From: Nostoc sp. NIES-3756
GTDB taxonomy: Bacteria > Cyanobacteriota > Cyanobacteriia > Cyanobacteriales > Nostocaceae
Assembly (NCBI RefSeq): GCF_001548375.1
Contig: NZ_AP017295.1
Location: forward strand, 3,072,501 to 3,136,500
Direction of reading: 5' to 3'
Length of the DNA: 64,000 nt
Below are positions 46,881 to 54,680 of this stretch, one piece after another; position 1 is the first letter of the stretch, and every line of letters begins with the position of its first letter. Below the pieces are notes generated by a model. The model saw only the letters and a program-made list of their open reading frames with translations. It was not told the DNA's origin and did not search any database. Position numbers and translations under genes: made by a program.

Positions 46881-47713
46881 CTTTTATTCAAAAACTCTTA
46901 ATTTTTAGGTGCATATCTATTTATGATATTATGGATGGTTAAAACTAAGTTAACTCCATCTTAATAATCTATTAAATAAATATCGTCAACTGCATATATC
47001 CCTAGCTAGGTCACGATTTTCAGACTTTTAGGTGACTTAATCTTCATACCCGCCTAGTATGACTAGTTGATGAATAAATGAACTTTGTGTTGCATAACTA
47101 TCAATTTTCCATCTTAATTTGATGAATTGACACAAACTGCTATGATTAGCAGGGTTATTTAATTAGTCAAAAGCTTCAAATTACATAAATTAATCAACAA
47201 AAAATCCTCAATCAAGTATCGAAGCTACAACCTTATTGAACCCAGGTTGCGCAAGACTACTTCGCAAAAAGGTAGTAAATGGCTCTGGTAGACGCAAATA
47301 AGCTTATTTTGAGAACACATACCCAAAACCTAGTCGCAAATGGATTAGCTACTTATGTACAAGCGATCGCCCATACATAACCTCTGCACTAAGTTACTGG
47401 ATAGAGGGACAAATGTCTAGTCTCAAATACTAGCATCTTAGCGGTTTTTGCCAAACAGTCACACCAGTTGATGGGAAATGCCACCCTTTTATGTATTAAT
47501 TCTATCTATCAATTAATATAACTCTCCTGTCTCTATGTGGGTAGAAAAATTATACCTCTATGAAAAAATTCAGTGCAATTACAGAGTTATATAAAAAATG
47601 CGATCGCCAAAAAACAAAATCCATTTTTAAGATGTATAGCAGAAGGTCGGCTGCAAGAGTTCGTTTTATACTAATGGCATTATTCCTTACTATAAATATC
47701 TGCGTTTCGATAG
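46881..47713. other. 833-bp intergenic region upstream of the T4SS-like operon
   Basis: The gap must hold the promoter of the leftward T4SS-like operon and of the rightward nucleotidyltransferase gene. It is AT-rich, carries two GCGATCGC sites and has short repeats only. No tRNA, IS end or attachment site was recognised. Confidence 0.45.
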
Positions 47714-48256
47714 ATGACTAACAGCTACACTCGCTTACAGCTAATTTTGGCAGATTCGCCTGTCAGTGAAGTATTATCTGCCATAGCTCAACTTCATCTA
47801 CCTAATTGGTGGTTAGCAGGCGGTGCAGTACGCAACACGGTCTGGCGTTTTTTATTTAGCGACAACTGTACCTTATTCATCAAAGATTTTGATATAGCCT
47901 TTTTTGACGAAGCAGGAAACCGCGATCAAGAATTAGCAGCTAAGGCTTACCTGACAAACTTATTCCCCCATCACCAGTTTGATGTAAAAAATCAAGCCAG
48001 TTTTGCTAGGTGGCGACCAGGCCGCAGAACCTACACCAGCACTGAAGATGGGATACAAGATTGGCTACATACAGCCACAGCTGTAGGTGTGCGTGTAGAT
48101 ACTCAAAGACAATGGGAATTTTTTACACCTTATGGCTTAGATGATTTATTCATCGGCATTATTCGTCCCACACCAGCCCATATTAATAACCCAGATGCTC
48201 ATAGTAAAGCAGCTGGGTTTCTATCAAAATGCCCTGATCTTAAATTAGCCGACTAA
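47714..48256 (+). CDS. Nucleotidyltransferase family protein (NTP_transf_6)
   Basis: A 180-residue protein of the minimal nucleotidyltransferase fold. The motif GGAVRNTVWRFL (usual GG..R...) and KDFDIAFFD give the metal-binding aspartates; LDDLFIGIIRP ends the domain. These are the marks of the YitT-neighbouring NTP_transf_6 family, which is widespread and functionally undefined. The acceptor is unknown. It is a single gene; nothing nearby hints at its job. Confidence 0.75.
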   Translation: MTNSYTRLQLILADSPVSEVLSAIAQLHLPNWWLAGGAVRNTVWRFLFSDNCTLFIKDFDIAFFDEAGNRDQELAAKAYLTNLFPHHQFDVKNQASFARWRPGRRTYTSTEDGIQDWLHTATAVGVRVDTQRQWEFFTPYGLDDLFIGIIRPTPAHINNPDAHSKAAGFLSKCPDLKLAD

Positions 48257-48294
48257 ACATAATATATCTGCGACTGAATATTGAGCAAATTAGC

Positions 48295-49068
48295 TTACTG
48301 TCGCCGATTAACCAATGTGGCGCTAGCTTGGTCAACAGGCATGAGTATTACTTCATTAATATTGACATGAGGCGATCGCGTGGCGCAAAAAAAGATTACA
48401 TCAGCAATATCCTCTGGTGTCAGTGGTTGAACTCCCTGGTAAACCTTTTTCGCCCGTTCTGTATCACCATGAAAGCGGATTTGGCTAAATTCGGTTTCTA
48501 CCATCCCAGGATCAACGGAAGTTACACGTACTGGAGTACCCAAAAGGTCTTGTTTTAAGCCTTCAGAAATCGCTTTCACTGCGGCTTTTGTTGCACAGTA
48601 CACATTACCACCAGGATAAGTTTGATGTCCGGCGATGGAACCGAGACTGATGACATGACCGCGACCTCTAGCCACCATACCAGGAACAATATAACGCGTA
48701 AAATAAAGCAGACCTTTGATATTGGTATCGATCATTTCTTCCCAGTCTTGGAAGTCGCCTTCATGCAGCTTATCCAAACCCCGGCTCAGACCAGCATTAT
48801 TGATGAGGATATCAATTTCTGACCAAGCTGGCGGTAAACTCGTAATAGCAGATTCTACTGCATGGCGATCGCGCACATCCAACTGTAATAGATGAGTCTC
48901 TACACCAAAATCTTTACTTAGTTCGTCAGCCAACTGCTGCAACTTTTCCAGCCGTCGCGCCGCCAAGATAAGTTTTACACCTGCACCAGCAAAAATCCTA
49001 GCGCAAGCATTACCAATTCCACTACTTGCGCCAGTAATCAATACAGTTTGATTCTTCAGGGAAATCAT
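48295..49068 (-). CDS. Short-chain dehydrogenase/reductase (YdfG-like)
   Basis: A 257-residue Rossmann enzyme. Cofactor loop TGASSGIG (12-19), the NNAG motif, LGSIAG with the catalytic Ser and YCATKAA with the catalytic Tyr-x3-Lys are all present; ARRLEKL after strand 2 points to NADP(H). The pattern DNLDIDILINNAGLSRG-like and PGMVETEFS match YdfG-type 3-hydroxy acid dehydrogenases, which oxidise serine or 3-hydroxypropionate-like acids; the exact substrate is not decided. It lies between heptamer repeats on the left and no operon partner. Confidence 0.85.
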   Translation of the reverse strand: MISLKNQTVLITGASSGIGNACARIFAGAGVKLILAARRLEKLQQLADELSKDFGVETHLLQLDVRDRHAVESAITSLPPAWSEIDILINNAGLSRGLDKLHEGDFQDWEEMIDTNIKGLLYFTRYIVPGMVARGRGHVISLGSIAGHQTYPGGNVYCATKAAVKAISEGLKQDLLGTPVRVTSVDPGMVETEFSQIRFHGDTERAKKVYQGVQPLTPEDIADVIFFCATRSPHVNINEVILMPVDQASATLVNRRQ

Positions 49069-49077
49069 AAATTAAGA

Positions 49078-49168
49078 GTCATTAGTCATTAGTCAACAGT
49101 CAACAGTCAACAGTCAACAGTCAACAGTCAAACTCTATGGACTATGGACTATGGACTATTGACTATTG
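49078..49168. repeat. Compound heptamer repeat tract
   Basis: GTCATTA units, six copies of AACAGTC, then four of ACTATGG/ACTATTG-like heptamers, in direct succession. It fills the space between the SDR gene's start and the next gene's end; the ATTGACTATTG at the right end overlaps the last bases before that gene. Confidence 0.9.
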
Positions 49169-49173
49169 AACCA

Positions 49174-49992
49174 CTATCTCACCACTTGTAAACGCTGTGT
49201 CACCATCGTCATTCCGCCACCTCGAAGGATGACAGCTGAAACCCAGCGATTACCAGGGGTGGATGGGGCGCGTCCTACTTTAAAAAGACCACCTGAATTG
49301 AGTAATTGCAAATCTACAGGTGTAGCTTTGAGATATTTGTCGGGTTGAATTGCTTCTTCTAAAGCAGTTCCTAAAATTAAATCATCTCCTAATGGCTCTT
49401 GGACGATCGCATCAAAACTATACTGCTGTCCTACTTTTACCTGTTGTGGTAATTTAATATCCACTTGGGGCGGCTTGTTGCCAGAGGTAATTAAAGTACG
49501 TTCTGATAAAATTTCTTGACGAGCAATTTTTCCTGCCGTTATGCGTTGACGGGATTTAATGGTGGCGTTGAGAGTTAGGTTATTATTGCCTGAACCTGTA
49601 ATCTTAGTCACTGTTTCTGCAATAATGGCATTACCTTCAGACTTCCAAGATTGTAGCTGTGTGGTGTATTGCAGTTTGGGGTAACGCTGCCAAAATGAAG
49701 CTAGGCTTTTTTCCAGAGTTTGGCGGTTTAATCCATCTCCATGTGTGAAGGTGGGGCTATAAAACTGCAAAACTCCTTTGACATCGCCTTTGCTAGCGGC
49801 CGAATCAACTTGTGTCAACAGAGTTCTTAATTCAGTAGGCGCATTTTGGGCGGTGCTACGTTGGGCTACTTCCGTGGCTTGGGTAGGTTGCCAAATATTG
49901 ACAACACCCAAGGATAAAATACACAAAATCAGCCAGATACCGTAAGAAAATCGGCTTTGGCGTTTGAGTAGTAAAAAAATCATCTTAGTCAT
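49174..49992 (-). CDS. Membrane-anchored protein with SnoaL/NTF2-like domain, unknown function
   Basis: A 272-residue protein from ATG 49992. The longer frame reaches 50148, inside murG, and its first 52 residues would be murG's antisense, so it is rejected. An N-terminal membrane segment (FSYGIWLILCILSLGVVNIW) precedes a periplasmic part. Residues about 55-165 look NTF2-like: LRTLLTQVDSAASKGDVKGVLQFYSPTF, LASFWQRYPKLQYTTQLQSW and LTLNATIKSRQRI. The last 90 residues are beta-rich. A shared promoter region of 83 bp with divergent murG suggests a cell-envelope link, but no function is known. Confidence 0.6.
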   Translation of the reverse strand: MTKMIFLLLKRQSRFSYGIWLILCILSLGVVNIWQPTQATEVAQRSTAQNAPTELRTLLTQVDSAASKGDVKGVLQFYSPTFTHGDGLNRQTLEKSLASFWQRYPKLQYTTQLQSWKSEGNAIIAETVTKITGSGNNNLTLNATIKSRQRITAGKIARQEILSERTLITSGNKPPQVDIKLPQQVKVGQQYSFDAIVQEPLGDDLILGTALEEAIQPDKYLKATPVDLQLLNSGGLFKVGRAPSTPGNRWVSAVILRGGGMTMVTQRLQVVR

Positions 49993-50075
49993 GGCGAGGA
50001 GTTTACGGATAGATTGGAGAAGGATAGGAAATTGTTTTATCTTAGTTAAGCTAGGCGCTAAACGGTAGAGTTTAA

Positions 50076-51149
50076 ATGGTAAACGCACCCATAAAATTAC
50101 TAATAGCTGCCAGTGGGACTGGTGGACACTTGTTTCCGGCGATCGCACTGGCAGAGAAACTACCAGATTATGATATTCAATGGCTGGGTGTCCCCAATCG
50201 GCTAGAGACTCAGCTAGTCCCGAAACAATATCCTTTGAATACTATTGCAGTTGAAGGGTTTCAGCAAGGGTTCGGAATCTCTACTTTTATCATCTTAGGT
50301 AAACTGATAAATGCAATTTTCCAAGTCCGCCGACTGTTGAAACAAGGTAAATTTCACGGAGTTGTTACTACAGGCGGATATATTGCTGGCCCTGCTGTCA
50401 TTGCGGCGCGTTCTCTGGGTTTACCAGTTATTTTTCATGAGTCAAACGCCTTACCAGGGAAAGTTACCCGCTTTTTTGGCCCTTGGTGTAGTGTAGTTGG
50501 CTTGGGATTTGAAGTAGCGGCAAAGTATTTACCCAAAGCAACAAATGTTTGTGTAGGTACTCCAGTGCGTTCACAATTCTTAAGTTCAAGCAATAATTCT
50601 CAACTAGATTTACCCATACCTGAAGGTGTACCTTTAATTGTCGTGTTCGGTGGTAGCCAAGGCGCAGTGGCGGTGAATAAGTTAGTGCGTGAAGCGGCTA
50701 AGGCTTGGTTTGAGGCTGGCGCTTACGTGGTACATTTAACAGGCGATCGCGATCCCGATGTGGATATTCTCAAGCACCCGCAGTATATAGAGTTACCTTT
50801 TTACGACAACATGGCACCCTTGCTGCATCGTGCTAGTTTAGCCATTAGCCGTTCCGGTGCTGGTAGCTTAACAGAGTTAGCAGTATGCGGCACACCAGCG
50901 ATTTTAATTCCTTATCCATTCGCGGCGGAAGACCATCAATCTTACAACGCCGAGGTATTTACCAAAGCTGGCGCAGCCTTAAGCTTTAAGCAATCGGAGT
51001 TAACAGCCGAGTTGTTACAAACTCAAGTTTTAAATCTATTACAGTCGCCAGATGAGTTAAGGAAAATGGGGGAAAATGCTCAGGCGATCGCAGTTCCCGA
51101 CAGTGCTGATAAGTTAGCCTCTTTAGTACGGGAAGTTGTGGAAAAATAA
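50076..51149 (+). CDS. murG: UDP-GlcNAc:lipid I N-acetylglucosaminyltransferase MurG
   Basis: A 357-residue GT28 enzyme that adds GlcNAc to lipid I on the inner face of the membrane, forming lipid II for peptidoglycan. Hallmarks are SGTGGHLFPAIALAEKL (donor loop), GGYIAGPAVIAA, HESNALPGKVTR, VVFGGSQGAVAVN and SRSGAGSLTELAVCGTPAILIPYP followed by AAEDHQSYNAE. These place it firmly. Start at ATG 50076 fits the usual N-terminus. It is divergent from the NTF2-like gene; no other mur/fts genes are adjacent, as is common in cyanobacteria. Confidence 0.96.
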   Translation: MVNAPIKLLIAASGTGGHLFPAIALAEKLPDYDIQWLGVPNRLETQLVPKQYPLNTIAVEGFQQGFGISTFIILGKLINAIFQVRRLLKQGKFHGVVTTGGYIAGPAVIAARSLGLPVIFHESNALPGKVTRFFGPWCSVVGLGFEVAAKYLPKATNVCVGTPVRSQFLSSSNNSQLDLPIPEGVPLIVVFGGSQGAVAVNKLVREAAKAWFEAGAYVVHLTGDRDPDVDILKHPQYIELPFYDNMAPLLHRASLAISRSGAGSLTELAVCGTPAILIPYPFAAEDHQSYNAEVFTKAGAALSFKQSELTAELLQTQVLNLLQSPDELRKMGENAQAIAVPDSADKLASLVREVVEK

Positions 51150-51224
51150 AGCCTAACGATAAAACTATCCCATTAATATCGGTAAATTATTTGCTGTTAA
51201 TTACACAAGGGGAAGAAAAGTTAA

Positions 51225-51653
51225 TTACAGAGATTTTTCTTCCCAAGGATTAATAATAAAAATTCCACAGCCAGCAAAATCAGCAACATTACGAGTTGCT
51301 ATAGCTGCGTTGCGAGAGTAACAAATAGCAGCAATTTGGGCATCAGCTTGAGATATGGGAGTTCCGCTTCCTCGTCTTTGGGCTGAAATATTAGCAAAAG
51401 CTACAGCCGCAGATTCATCAAATGGCAGAATACGTCCTAAAAAGTCTTCTGCAAACATTAAAGTAGCGGCTTCATATAGTTCATATTTCCGCTTTCCTTC
51501 TGGTAAAATAGCAATCCCATAAAGTATTTCTGCTTGTGTAACAGTTGTAGTAAATAAATTAGTTAGTGCTTGCCCTGCTGCCCAACTACGAACTACTGTA
51601 GAGCCTTGAGGTTTAATTAATTCTGACAATACATTAGTGTCAAGAATAATCAT
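51225..51653 (-). CDS. VapC/FitB-type PIN-domain toxin
   Basis: A 142-residue PIN ribonuclease toxin. The four acidic active-site residues are visible: D5 (ILDTNVLSEL), E42 (TQAEILYG), D104 (SQADAQIAA) and D125 with N122 (TRNVADF). The FitB branch is the best fit: IL.G...L..G.R...L....L.LF..R.LPFD. It cuts RNA, probably tRNA or mRNA, when freed from its partner. It shares one base (TAATG) with the antitoxin stop, so translation is coupled. Located just after murG in the opposite direction. Confidence 0.88.
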   Translation of the reverse strand: MIILDTNVLSELIKPQGSTVVRSWAAGQALTNLFTTTVTQAEILYGIAILPEGKRKYELYEAATLMFAEDFLGRILPFDESAAVAFANISAQRRGSGTPISQADAQIAAICYSRNAAIATRNVADFAGCGIFIINPWEEKSL

Positions 51654-51898
51654 TATTCAAAAGTGGGTGTAGGACGCATAGGTTCTCTAGAAATTTCTTC
51701 TAATTCAAAATTTCCCAAATGGGCAAAGCGTTTGTCTATCATATCAACAATATTGACAGGTGTTTTTTCATCTTTTACTACAGCAAGACGGAGAATTTCT
51801 TTTACTTCATCTTCTAGAGAACGACCATTTTTTGTAGCTCTTTCCTGCAATAGCTTCTTGAGATTTTCGTCAATGTTAAAAATGGTAATGTTTGTCAT
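51653..51898 (-). CDS. FitA-type ribbon-helix-helix antitoxin
   Basis: An 81-residue antitoxin. The N-terminus TNITIFNIDENLKKLLQERATKNGRSLEDEVKEILR is a ribbon-helix-helix DNA-binding motif of the FitA type (usually ..VR.LDD.....L..RA...GRS.E.E.R.IL). The C-terminal tail (FELEEISREPMRPTPTFE) would wrap around the PIN toxin. It is upstream of the toxin in the same operon with overlapping stop and start. It probably represses its own promoter through the palindrome at 51932-51946. Confidence 0.82.
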   Translation of the reverse strand: MTNITIFNIDENLKKLLQERATKNGRSLEDEVKEILRLAVVKDEKTPVNIVDMIDKRFAHLGNFELEEISREPMRPTPTFE

Positions 51899-51931
51899 GG
51901 CTTAGTCAAGTATGTGCTGATAGATTCAGAT

Positions 51932-51946
51932 ATATAATAATTATAT
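51932..51946 (-). promoter_or_regulatory. Palindrome in the fitAB/vapBC promoter region
   Basis: ATATAAT-A-ATTATAT is a perfect inverted repeat around one base, 34-48 nt upstream of the antitoxin ATG. The minus strand holds a TATAAT -10-like box in it. This is where a ribbon-helix-helix antitoxin would bind to repress its operon; AT-rich chance palindromes are possible. Confidence 0.4.
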
Positions 51947-52008
51947 TTGCTTTGAGATATCTAGCTTTAAGGTATGGCATAAATGTTTATCTTAATAGCA
52001 TAAAAATA

Positions 52009-52052
52009 AACTGAAGTTATGAGAGTTTGTTGTAACTCTCATAACTTCAGTT
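52009..52052 (-). terminator. Strong intrinsic terminator of the M15 peptidase gene
   Basis: A perfect 19-bp stem: AACTGAAGTTATGAGAGTT (52009-52027) with its exact complement at 52034-52052, and a 6-base loop TGTTGT. On the minus strand it is followed by TATTTTTATG. It begins 26 nt after the peptidase stop codon. Confidence 0.9.
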
Positions 52053-52078
52053 CAATTAATAGTTAAATACTGAATTAG

Positions 52079-52846
52079 TTAGGGGTAATCAAACACGACA
52101 CGACCACCTGAGCGCCAGTCAACGTGAATAAAACCTTTGTGCATTCCTCTACCTAGTCCTGTGCAGTCGGAAGCACGGCAAATTTGTAATAGTCTGCCAA
52201 AGTTGCCATCAACAGGGCAAATATCCAGAGCTAAACCGCTAATATGCTGAGAATAACGTGCGCCACCTACACGGCGATTTACAGCCTGTGTACGATAGGC
52301 AGAATTGATGGAAAGGGGACTATCGTATTTATCCCGAATTTTGCCAAAGCCCTTAGCTGCTTTGATGATATTATTGATGATTGCTTTTGATTCTGGGTTT
52401 CTTTCAGGGTCACAACCCTTAGTGATTTCTCCCCAAGTTAGAGGAATATCTGGTACTACCAATTCATTTTCGTAAACTGTTTCCCCAGTAACTAGCCGCA
52501 AAGAGCGTCCAGTTTTAGTTCCTACTGTTGATTTAGGTAAAGGTGTGAGTGTGCGAGTTTGTTCTTCAATAGTTTGATGATCTTCTGCAATCTCTAACAA
52601 TGCAGTAGCAGTGGTCGGCCCTAATAAATCAGGTGAATCTAACCAAACGCTCTCTTTAAATTCGGCAAATGCTTTTTGGGTGAGATTTCCTGCAACACCA
52701 TCAATATCATCTTTGTAAAGTCCCTTCTTTTTGAGTAGGGTTTGAATCTCTTTGACGATATCAGTATCGGCTTCGCTAATTTTAACAGTACTATTACTGG
52801 ATTCAAATTTTTCTAGGTTAGAAAATCCTAAGGTAGATTCTGCCAT
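52079..52846 (-). CDS. Peptidoglycan-binding M15A-type peptidase
   Basis: A 255-residue two-domain enzyme. Residues about 28-88 are a peptidoglycan-binding type 1 domain (IVKEIQTLLKKKGLYKDDIDGVAGNLTQKAFAEF). Residues about 130-255 are an M15A peptidase with zinc ligands H201 and D208 (SQHISGLALDI), H241 in HVDW with catalytic D/E nearby, and the SAYRTQAVNRRVGGARYS substrate region. It should cut D-amino-acid peptide crosslinks in the cell wall. No signal peptide or membrane segment is present (MAESTLGFSNLEKF), so export must follow another route or the protein acts on lysis. It ends with the strongest hairpin terminator in the window. Confidence 0.85.
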   Translation of the reverse strand: MAESTLGFSNLEKFESSNSTVKISEADTDIVKEIQTLLKKKGLYKDDIDGVAGNLTQKAFAEFKESVWLDSPDLLGPTTATALLEIAEDHQTIEEQTRTLTPLPKSTVGTKTGRSLRLVTGETVYENELVVPDIPLTWGEITKGCDPERNPESKAIINNIIKAAKGFGKIRDKYDSPLSINSAYRTQAVNRRVGGARYSQHISGLALDICPVDGNFGRLLQICRASDCTGLGRGMHKGFIHVDWRSGGRVVFDYP

Positions 52847-53206
52847 TGATAGGTCTCCTTGGTATTGAGTTAAAGCCTTTTGGTTGTAAAGTTTTTCTCT
52901 GGCTTTTCAGGGAATGACAAGCAACGCTGATAACAACTACAACTCCTCTGGTGAAATTTCCAATAAGATTAGTAGTTAAATAGTATTCATTTATTTATTA
53001 GTAGTTTTGACTAGCCATCTAGTATAACCTTGTAAAATAAATTAGCAACAAGTAGTGAAACTTATCTTAAACAGCGTTCTCTATTCAAATAATCTTGTCT
53101 CTGATATTACATATATACGTCAAGGATTTACTTATATTAAAATTGATTAATAACGATATAGATATACAACTTTGTAATTAGTACAAACATCCTCAAGGAC
53201 ATCTGT
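52847..53206. other. 360-bp divergent intergenic region
   Basis: Holds promoters of the M15 peptidase (left) and an exported protein (right). AT-rich; no hairpin or RNA gene recognised. The right end has AAGGA 9 nt before ATG 53207. Confidence 0.4.
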
Positions 53207-53647
53207 ATGCAAAGAATAATTTGGTATTCCCTGATGAGTGTTTTACTAGTAGGAGCGCCTGGACAAGCGATGTGGGGAGCCAGCTTAGACAATACTTATA
53301 CTTCTCACAAGCAAGCACACCCTATTAATGTCGCTCAGGCGACTAGAGAGATTGATGAAGAAGCGGCTTTTAACTTAGTTTGGAATTTACCGCAGGTACA
53401 ACGCAAAGCTAGAACAATACAAAGATTATCTAGGGGCGCTATCAAAGTAGCAGCAATTGTTGATGGTCTTCCTACACCTGATGATCCTTACTATAAAGTC
53501 CGAGTGTATGAGGATCAGCCAGACCATAACAGTACAATTTATTGGTTTCGTGTGTCTAAGACTGGTGTAATTGAGGCTCTAGATGTTATAGAAAATAAAT
53601 ATGTTTCTTTAAAAGAATGGCAAGAACAAATTAGACGCAGACGGTAA
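53207..53647 (+). CDS. Exported protein, unknown function
   Basis: A 146-residue protein with AAGGA ahead of ATG 53207. A signal sequence (MQRIIWYSLMSVLLVGAPGQAMWGASL) is followed by a small alpha/beta domain with AFNLVWNLPQVQRKARTIQRLSRG, VAAIVDGLPTPDDPYYKVRVYED and STIYWFRVSKTGVIEALD. It resembles small PepSY-like or 'energy transducer' periplasmic domains but no family is certain. It ends in a basic tail (REQIRRRR type). Single gene; the next gene on the same strand is 136 nt away, beyond a heptamer repeat. Confidence 0.6.
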   Translation: MQRIIWYSLMSVLLVGAPGQAMWGASLDNTYTSHKQAHPINVAQATREIDEEAAFNLVWNLPQVQRKARTIQRLSRGAIKVAAIVDGLPTPDDPYYKVRVYEDQPDHNSTIYWFRVSKTGVIEALDVIENKYVSLKEWQEQIRRRR

Positions 53648-53746
53648 TATAGTAATTCTTGGCAGAATCATAGAAGATTAACTGCCATAGAAAAGATAAA
53701 CATAAATATACACAGGAGTTTGTCAAAGCTAGAGCAAAATTTTTTA

Positions 53747-53777
53747 ATTACGAATTACGAATTACGAATTACAAATT
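53747..53777. repeat. Heptamer tandem repeat (AATTACG)n
   Basis: Four copies of AATTACG upstream of the small membrane gene at 53784, ending 6 nt before its ATG. The same unit lies next to the VirB10-like gene. Confidence 0.85.
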
Positions 53778-53783
53778 ATTCTT

Positions 53784-54026
53784 ATGTCTGAGCAGAAAAC
53801 TCTCAATCCTTGGGATTATAAACCTTGGTGGTGTCAGCCTTGGTCGATATTACTTACGGGAGTAACGTTAATTATTGGTAGTTGGTTGTTGTTAAAAATT
53901 ATCTGGGTGACGGTAATAGTTGCGATTCCCGTATTAATTTGGATGGGCTTCTTTTTGTTGGTTTGGCCGCAACTGATGATTCGTAGTGGGATATTAGAAT
54001 CTTATCAAAGTGATTCAAACTCTTAA
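53784..54026 (+). CDS. Small membrane protein, cyanobacterial hypothetical
   Basis: An 80-residue protein with a conserved-looking N-terminus (MSEQKTLNPWDYKPWWCQPWSILLTG) and two hydrophobic segments (WSILLTGVTLIIGSWLLLKIIW and VTVIVAIPVLIWMGFFLLVWP). Proteins beginning NPWDYKPWWCQPW recur in cyanobacteria without a function. It ends 12 nt inside the convergent response-regulator gene. It probably uses the heptamer-repeat region upstream only as a spacer; no ribosome site is clear. Confidence 0.65.
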   Translation: MSEQKTLNPWDYKPWWCQPWSILLTGVTLIIGSWLLLKIIWVTVIVAIPVLIWMGFFLLVWPQLMIRSGILESYQSDSNS

Positions 54027-54680
54027 CCGATAACCAAAACCCCGGACTGTTTCAATGCGATCGCTTCCTAATTTCTGTCGTAGATGTCCTACGTAAACGT
54101 TGACAATATTAGTACCTGGGTCATAATCGTAACCCCAAATTCGGTCTAGTAGTTGTTCCCTTGTTAACACTTGCATGGGATGGCGTAAAAAGACTTCCGC
54201 TAAAAGAAACTCCCTAGCAGAGAGTTCGACTAAGCGATCGCCTACCCATACTTGGCGAGTTAATAAATCCAAGGTAATATCAGCAACTTGTATAGTTGTT
54301 TCCTGTTTAGTTCTCGGCGCACGATTGCGTAACTGTACCCGAATCCTGGCTAACAGTTCTTCAAAACGGAAGGGTTTGGTAATGTAATCGTCAGCACCAC
54401 CTTCTAAACTAGAGACTGTACTTTCTACACCGTCCCGCGCCGTTAAAATAATGATGGGGATGGTTTCACCTTGTCCACGCAGAGTTGTTAAAACCTCAAT
54501 CCCATCTCTATCAGGTAATCCCAAATCTAAAACCAGTAGATCCACATCTCCAGCTTCCACTATTTGCATCGCTTCCCACGCTGTACTAACGACTATGGTT
54601 GTAAAACCGTGGGCTTGTAAGCCTGTTTCCAAAAAACTGGTAATGCGGGGATTGTCTTCGGCGATGAGAATCCGATTCAT
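54015..54680 (-). CDS. OmpR/PhoB-family response regulator
   Basis: A 221-residue transcription factor from ATG 54680. The receiver has the acidic pair (AEDN, 8-10), the phospho-acceptor D52 (VLDLGLPD), T80-like ITARDG and the lysine in YITKPF. The C-terminal winged helix ends NVYVGHLRQKLGSDRIETVRGFGYRL, the OmpR/PhoB signature. It is paired with the histidine kinase gene whose end overlaps it by 95 nt; no ribosome site precedes the ATG, so reinitiation from the kinase is likely. A TTG at 54692 is in frame but weak. Confidence 0.92.
   Translation of the reverse strand: MNRILIAEDNPRITSFLETGLQAHGFTTIVVSTAWEAMQIVEAGDVDLLVLDLGLPDRDGIEVLTTLRGQGETIPIIILTARDGVESTVSSLEGGADDYITKPFRFEELLARIRVQLRNRAPRTKQETTIQVADITLDLLTRQVWVGDRLVELSAREFLLAEVFLRHPMQVLTREQLLDRIWGYDYDPGTNIVNVYVGHLRQKLGSDRIETVRGFGYRLRV

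Noticed and set aside
49993..50148. Longer start of the NTF2-like gene overlapping murG
   Set aside because: The added 52 residues lie antisense to the murG start; ATG 49992 gives a natural membrane anchor.
13546..53777. Short tandem heptamers as CRISPR arrays
   Set aside because: The units (AATTACG, AACAGTC, ACTATGG, GGGAGTG, CTCCTGC) are contiguous without spacers and are the cyanobacterial heptamer-repeat family, not CRISPR.
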